Assembly (NCBI GenBank): GCA_045837725.1
Contig: JBEWZL010000048.1
Coordinates: forward strand, 124,001-188,000
Length of the DNA stretch: 64,000 nucleotides
Source of the DNA: Vermamoeba vermiformis
Taxonomy: Eukaryota; Tubulinea; Echinamoebida
Direction of reading: 5' to 3'
Part shown: positions 58,723 to 64,000 of the stretch, piece after piece
Numbering within the stretch: the first letter of the stretch is position 1
Layout of the letters: each line of letters begins with the position of its first letter
Position numbers and translations under genes: made by a program
Notes under the pieces: model-generated
Database searches by the model: none
What the model was told of the DNA's origin: nothing
The model's input: the letters and a program-made list of their open reading frames with translations, nothing else

Positions 58723-59022
58723 TAATACCAATCGAATCAATAAATGTAAATACCTGTCAAATACCTCCGATCCAATTGTGACAGACGAATTGCCCTTTGA
58801 AATTTAATATTGTTGCCGCCCTTTGCGGAAACAGACGATGATCCCTCGCGAATGTATTCTTTGTATGACTTGTCTTAGTACTTTTCGGACGACTATGCAA
58901 TACGTTGCACCACGTTTTTGCAGTTGTTGCGTGGTCAAACAATTTCTCCTTCAATTTTTGTTATTCTCAAGAACCCTGTAAATACGAACACCACAACTCA
59001 TCCCTGTAAATAGTTTCGATCC
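58723..59022. other. intergenic stretch
   Basis: 3' flank of the kinase gene (AATAAA near 58738) and promoter of the RhoGAP-patatin gene. A 65-codon reverse open frame here has no support. Nothing else is seen. Confidence 0.5.
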
Positions 59023-61740
59023 ATGTTGCACCATAAGGATTTATATGCTTACAAAAGACCAAAAGGTACGCCACGCGGCCAATTAAATATGCCAGATCTG
59101 ATTCTATTTTATTCAATTATTCTTCTTATATTCGATTACAAATGATAATTAAAGTATTATTAATCACTATGATGTTATTAGGTGTGCATAAAGTTTTCGG
59201 CTTGGATTTGGAAATTCTTTGCAAAGCAGAACGACGCCACTGCCCAAAACTTATTATATGTATCATAGATTATCTAGAGCAAAAGTGTAAGTCGAAAATC
59301 GGAATTATTTGTTTAATTGAAATTGAATTGGATCGTTCAACAAAATCCGAACGAAATAACGAATTTCGTGTTTAAATAAGAGTTTAGCAATAAGAATCGG
59401 CACAACTTCGCATAATTAATTGTCCGTTATGCTCTCGTACACTTATCGAGCGAGGTTAATATCAATTTCAGCGAGATTTAATATAAATTTGTTGAAGGTC
59501 TCGATGAGGAACGCCTCTTGGCTCAACCTGGAAATGTGGCCCAACTAAAGGATGCCGTGGCCAAAATTAACAACGGTAAGTTGTCTGGAGGCAATAGGGG
59601 CGATATGTCGTTTCGTTAAATTAACGCACGGAATTTCGGAATCTAACGAACGAACGGGCAATGACCCACTCCTCTATCCAAATCTAACGAATTATAATAA
59701 AGGCAATCGTATCAAGTTTGAAGATTTAGGAGCGTACACAACGGGAGATCTGTTGAAGAGATTCTTGTCCGAACTGCCCGTGCCTCTCATCCCGAAAGAA
59801 ACATTCAAGCGCTTGACTGAAATCAAATCTGACGATCCAAAGCGCGAAGAAGAAACTATTGCAGTACTGCAGACATTGACTCATATTCAAGCTGCGACGT
59901 TGGAAGTCGTGTTGCAGATGTGCAAGTAAGCCTCCGAACTAAACAATGTGTCTCTAATTCTAACGTGACTTTGTAGACGAGTGACAATGCGCAGTGGCAC
60001 CAACAAGATGGACTGCAACAAATTGGGGCTAGTCATGGTTCCAGCACTGATGCCCTATGTCACTGACGTTGAAGCACAATCACTGACGCAGAGTCGTGAT
60101 GCAGTGCTCAAGGGCAATGAACTGTTCGAATATCTCGTGCCTGAAGTGGAGAGTCTGTTCAAGTGGGTACGTAGATTTATCGTCGGTCGTCATTGGCTGT
60201 CGTACTTACATGTATGTCAGAACACTCACCACCAGAAGCGATTGAGCACCAAGATCAACAAATTGAAGCACTTCAATAGACTCGCCGCTGCCCCTAATAC
60301 GCCCAAGCGAGGAGTGCGCATCTTGGCGCTGGACGGTGGAGGCATGCGTGGTCTGTCAGAACTCACCATTCTCTCGCACATTGCAAAGAAGTTGTACGGC
60401 GATAATGGACCTGAAAGCACTAAGGTAACGCATTTTACCTTGAAGAATTGACTCCGTGGATCCGAGACGGTGATCTGGTGCAGTATTGTTCGTACGGCAA
60501 GTAGTGACCCGAACACGCAGTTGAAAAGCGTCTCGGGCACGACCACACTAACAAGAATGCACCGCTTCCCGTCCGATCAGCGAAGTTAAGCTTGTTCAGG
60601 CCTTCTTAGTACTGGGGTAGGAGACTACCTGGGAATCGGAGGTGTTGTGCTCTTCTCTTTTTTGCTTTTGCTCCTCTTACCTGCAGTCTGTGCTGACTCG
60701 CTCTCTTTTTAGAAACTTGTCGCTTCATTCGACTTGATTTGCGGCACTTCTACCGGCAGTATCGTGGCCATGTCGCTGTTGAAGAACTCATTGAAGGACT
60801 GCGAAGACTTGTACTATAACTTGGGCTCACAAATCTTCTACAACTCGTATTTATACGCCACAGGTCGCTGGTGGCGATACTACCGCAGCGGCGATTACTA
60901 TGACGGCGAATCACTCTACAAGCTGTTCAGTGAAAACTTTGGCTCCGACATGATTGGCGAAATGTTCGACGCCAATGCCCCTCAAAAGGTAGCTAGTTCA
61001 TTGTGTAAACAATCATCGCACTTTAACTGACTTTATTTGCAGCTGTTTGTCACCGCGACAGATGCTACCAGTGACGTGTTCGATCCAGTGTTGTTCCGCT
61101 CTTACGAGAACAAGAACAGTCACGTGACTGGACACTCTAAAATCTCCGCACCACAAGCACTTCGCGCTAGTTGTGCAGCCCCTACTTACTTCTCTCCGTT
61201 GGTACTCGACGAACACAATTACATGGACGGTGGATTCATCTACAACAATCCCACTGAACTCGCCATCTTTGAGGCTCATGCTTTGTGGCCCGATCGTCCT
61301 ATTGAGTGGTAAGTCTATAATCAGTGGTATTCATATTCATAAGGCTAACAACATGTAGTATTGTTTCGGTTGGTACTGGCTTGCCTAAACCCAACCCTGG
61401 CTCCGAGAACGTGCTGTCACTGCTTGGCGAGATCATCGATATCTGTACCAACAGCGATGCTATTCACAAGCGAGTCTTGGCGTGGTTGGACTTCTTGCAG
61501 ATCAAGCCCAGTTATTTCCGCTTCGATGCCAATCCACCCATTGGCTCTCTCAGACTTGACACGGGTGACAAGCCAACACTCGAACAAATGTGCGCACAGA
61601 CCGAGGCCTATATGAACGAAGCTAAACAGACCTCTGAAGTTGAACGTCTGATGCAGATCTTGTCTGGTCAGCGAACTGGCTTCCTCACTGAGAACACTGT
61701 AAATAATACGAACAACACGAATGTGAATAATGCCAACTAA
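59023..61740 (+). CDS. RhoGAP-like domain fused to patatin-type phospholipase
   Basis: The start at 59023 (MLHHKDLYAYKRPK) is chosen because its donor (phase 1) joins exon 2 in frame at GVHKVFGLDLEILCKAERR, the beginning of a RhoGAP domain. The domain continues with CIIDYLEQK, LDEERLLAQPGNVAQLKDAV and YTTGDLLKRFLSELPVPLIP. Where active RhoGAPs have (G)(I/L)FR(x)PG, this one has RLLAQPG, so the arginine finger is missing, and the later catalytic Asn position reads Lys (MDCNKLGLVMVP). From about 60310 comes the patatin domain: ALDGGGMRGLSELTIL (oxyanion loop), CGTSTGSIVAMS (nucleophile Ser) and MDGGFIYNNP (catalytic Asp), all intact. A 288-nt intron at 60425-60712 houses a 5S rRNA gene. The Asn/Thr tail ends at 61740. 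Membrane-lipid hydrolysis steered by Rho binding is inferred. Confidence 0.88.
60535..60652 (+). rRNA. 5S rRNA
   Basis: About 118 nt starting GGGCACGACCACAC, whose ends pair with GTGTTGTGCTC. The internal control region AGCGAAGTTAAGC, the CCCGTCCGATC box and the TACCTGGGAATC 3' domain are textbook eukaryotic 5S. A T6 terminator follows at about 60658. It is in the sense direction of the host gene, inside an intron. The flanking splice sites (GTAACG and TTTTTTAG) keep the protein frame. A single copy, not a tandem array. Confidence 0.95.
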
Positions 61741-61867
61741 TGTAAATATTTGTATATTGATTACTTTTGTACATATTATTAAACCTGTCGATATTCCCGC
61801 GAGTCTGCCTTGTTTGGATCCACAGCCCAAAATATTGTCCTTCTATTAAACAACGAGCAACAACACA

Positions 61868-62680
61868 ATGAGTGGCAGGCGAAACAGAGGAAATAAAGCA
61901 CAACCTCAACCACAACAGAAAGGTCAACCTCAAGCCAAGCAAGAGCCTTCCAATCCCTTGCTCGATCTCATCAAGGAGCTTGTCTTGCAAGGCGCACAAA
62001 AATATTTACCACAAGATAAACAACCAAAACAACCACAATTAGACACTGTTATTAAGACTATTGAAAAAGGTAATTAATTCTTAACTGGATGCCGCATTAT
62101 TTTTCGTCCTCACGACGTTGTAAAAATTAATTTTATCCTATAAATATTTAATACCCGCCATATTCACTCCAAATAAATTATTGATATATTTTCTAATGAT
62201 TGTTTTTCCTGAACAGAATGCTTGCAATTTTTAAAAGAGCCTCGAACATCAGAAGATCGATATTCAAAGTTCGCTATTAAAGTTACTATGTTTGTGCAGA
62301 CTACACTGGCTATTGACGCCACTCTCAGCAAAAAAGTAACGTAGATCAAGTGTATGTCCTTGCGTGTCTAACTACGGCTTTGTATTTAGGTTGTTTGCCT
62401 GATATTCTCATTCTTATTAGACGAAATTCAAAAGCATTGGGCTAATTATAAGATTGCTGAGGCTGATGTCCACCCAGACCACGTACGGATCTAGATCTGT
62501 CAATACCGTTCATTAAGACTAACGCTGTCATATCCGTAGCACCCTGAAAAGAAAGACGACGATGAAGAGGATGAAGATGAGGACGAAGACGAAGAAATGA
62601 ATTATGAAATGAAAGACATGCCGCGCGAAGAATTTGAAGCTTGGCAAAAGGCATTCAACTATCTGAATGTGAATGTGTAA
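61868..62680 (+). CDS. acidic protein of unknown function
   Basis: The ATG at 61868 starts a basic, Gln-rich N-terminus (SGRRNRGNKAQPQPQQKGQ), then a helix (LLDLIKELVLQGAQKYL), and after a 150-nt intron a Leu-rich segment (CLQFLKEPRTSEDRYSKFA, VTMFVQTTLAIDATLSKK). Later exons read DEIQKHWANYKIAEADVH, a run of about 17 Asp/Glu residues, and PREEFEAWQKAFNYLNVNV to the TAA at 62678-62680. The basic start and acidic block suggest a nuclear or ribosome-associated helper. I do not recognise a family. Confidence 0.6.
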
Positions 62681-62797
62681 TGACCTGTGCAGCACTGACG
62701 GTGATTAAATACAACACTTAGACTACGATGAGTTATATATAACTATTGTTATTAATATCTACAGCAATGTAATATGTACACGTCATTCCAAAGCGTT

Positions 62798-63512
62798 TTA
62801 CAGCTCTTGTTTCAAGCCTCCGCAGTGCTCGGGCAAGGGCACGCCAATGCGATTGTAATAGCCGGGCAAGGTGTATGCCGCGCCTATCGCACAGACACCA
62901 ATCATCAGACCCAGTATCGCCACGAGGTTGATGATGCGGTCGAAGGCGCTGTGCTTGCCAGTGCGACCAGTGTGCGTGGAATAGGCCAAGAGCATGCCTA
63001 GCGAAATGATGAACAGACCACCGCCCTCACGACCCTCTTCAAACTCGAACATGCGCGACAAGCTGTGATTAGCGATGTTGTCGGAGGTAATGAAGAGGAA
63101 TACTGCAATGTACAAAGAACCAAGATTAGTTTCCTTATTTAGAAAAAGATACTGAATTTTGTAATATATTTTGATAATATCAACATAATAGTATTCGTAA
63201 CGCAACAGTAAATTTGGTGATTATGCAAGTTAATTTGGAATTGTTCGATTTTTTTCCAATTGGCAAAGTCAATTTACCTGAAGCCGAGAAGCACAGTAAG
63301 CCATAAATGCCGGAGATGACGGTGCTTATTTTTCCAAAAGCACGTGATATGACTAGCAGAGCGGCGAAGCAGTAGATCGCAATCCAAAATGCTGAATCTG
63401 GATCGTTCAATTGTAGCACTGCGGCGTACAAATAGAACACTCCTAGAACTACTAGGGACGCGCGCTTAACGAACATAGTCATACTGGTGTGGGTGCTTGG
63501 TTGTGGCTTCAT
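62798..63512 (-). CDS. TMEM220: TMEM220-like membrane protein
   Basis: Two exons (63512 to about 63280, and about 63103 to 62798). The first has a helix (ASLVVLGVFYLYAAVLQL) directly followed by NDPDSAFWIAIYC, the signature of the TMEM220 family, then AALLVISRAFGKIST. The second has EEGREGGGLFIISLGMLLAY and a last helix (VAILGLMIGVCAIGAAYTL). About five membrane segments in 180 residues. The family is of unknown function. The start at 63512 is the first ATG; a Met twelve residues on is possible. Confidence 0.75.
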
Positions 63513-63742
63513 TTCTTCTGTTCAGAATTTGATTACTGAACAGCTGACAAGCGGGGCTAATAAATATTCCGTGAATGAAATCTCTGTGACTGCTCTTTAC
63601 TTGATCTTTTTCCTAAATCAGGCTTGGAGGATTGATCAATCTACACCTAGCTGTTGGCGAGCAACGAAGCGGCAATCCTGCGTGAGCGAACATTGTACAA
63701 ATCAATTTATTTTTCTATATTACAGGAGGGTATTCGATTGAT

Positions 63743-64000
63743 TTAAGAGAGGCTGAAGTAACTGCTGGTGTTCAGACCATCAATATGGTGATCATCTTGC
63801 GAGTCATTCACAAACACGCCGTCCAAGTCAAATCCAGTCTCAAAGTCCAATTCGTCGTGCGTTGTGTCGTGTTCTGTTTGAGGTTCAGCGGCTGGTGCTG
63901 GTTCAGGTTGCGGCATCACAGGTGTCACATTCACTTGCGGTGGCTGATGATGGCCATTGGTGGGTGTTGCAGTGTAACTCGTGTTGGTTTTGAGTTTGAT
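63743..64000 (-). CDS. 3' end of an acidic, Pro/Gln-rich protein, 5' partial
   Basis: The frame is open from the end of the window to a stop at 63743 and reads YTATPTNGHHQPPQVNVTPV, PEPAPAAEPQTEHDTTHDEL and FETGFDLDGVFVNDSQDDHH. The composition resembles the activation tail of a transcription regulator. The gene continues outside the window, so no family can be named. Confidence 0.5.
   Translation of the reverse strand: MKLKTNTSYTATPTNGHHQPPQVNVTPVMPQPEPAPAAEPQTEHDTTHDELDFETGFDLDGVFVNDSQDDHHIDGLNTSSYFSLS

Noticed and set aside
59142-59375. Small secreted protein with a signal peptide
   Set aside because: The hydrophobic start is intron sequence; from GVHKVFG onward it is the first RhoGAP exon, joined in phase to an exon starting at 59023.
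1-64000. CRISPR arrays, bacterial operons, insertion sequences, viral elements
   Set aside because: Spliced genes throughout, no regularly spaced repeats, no transposase, integrase, capsid or reverse transcriptase reading frames found.

Overview
This 64-kb window is nuclear DNA of a unicellular, probably amoeboid, eukaryote. Genes are dense and lie on both strands. Intergenic gaps are mostly 50-450 bp. Most genes are cut by several short GT-AG introns, typically about 50-150 nt. The gene content is that of a phagotrophic, actin-driven protist: a HIP1/Sla2-type actin-endocytosis adaptor, a RhoGEF-RhoGAP, a RasGAP-CARMIL fusion, a RhoGAP-patatin protein, and a receptor kinase built from RCC1 and TIG domains. 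Amoebozoa or Heterolobosea fit best. I cannot fix the species from sequence alone.

Layout. 0-11.7 kb: 3' part of a GPI-anchored surface protein, a Crinkler/RHS-type ATPase-nuclease, long-form tRNase Z, an Ariadne-type RBR ubiquitin ligase and a LIM protein. 11.8-16.4 kb: an F-box protein and an LRR protein with a zinc knuckle. 16.9-25.7 kb: HIP1/Sla2-like adaptor, then a DH-PH-RhoGAP protein. 25.8-31.1 kb: adenylate kinase 6, an SLC25A44-type mitochondrial carrier, a decayed or mis-modelled small gene, and an ASH2L-like winged-helix protein. 31.3-36.8 kb: the mitochondrial calcium uniporter (MCU) facing an EF-hand type II NADH dehydrogenase. 37-41.8 kb: a MYSM1-like histone deubiquitinase, a secreted polyserine protein and a small mitochondrial protein. 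43-49.4 kb: a synapsin homologue divergent from the RasGAP-CARMIL fusion. 49.5-53.3 kb: ALG6 and a TTC19-like TPR protein. 53.6-61.7 kb: the RCC1-TIG-kinase receptor and the RhoGAP-patatin protein. 61.9-64 kb: an acidic unknown, a TMEM220-like protein and a partial gene.

The most unusual signal is a set of RNA polymerase III genes placed inside introns of protein genes: tRNA-Ile and initiator tRNA-Met share one MCU intron, a second initiator tRNA-Met fills an intron of the facing NADH dehydrogenase gene, and a 5S rRNA gene sits in an intron of the RhoGAP-patatin gene. The two tRNA-Met copies belong to a near-identical inverted repeat of about 255-260 bp, so one intron appears to have been seeded from the other. 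MCU and the EF-hand NADH dehydrogenase also make a plausible functional pair, linking calcium entry to calcium-tuned NADH oxidation.
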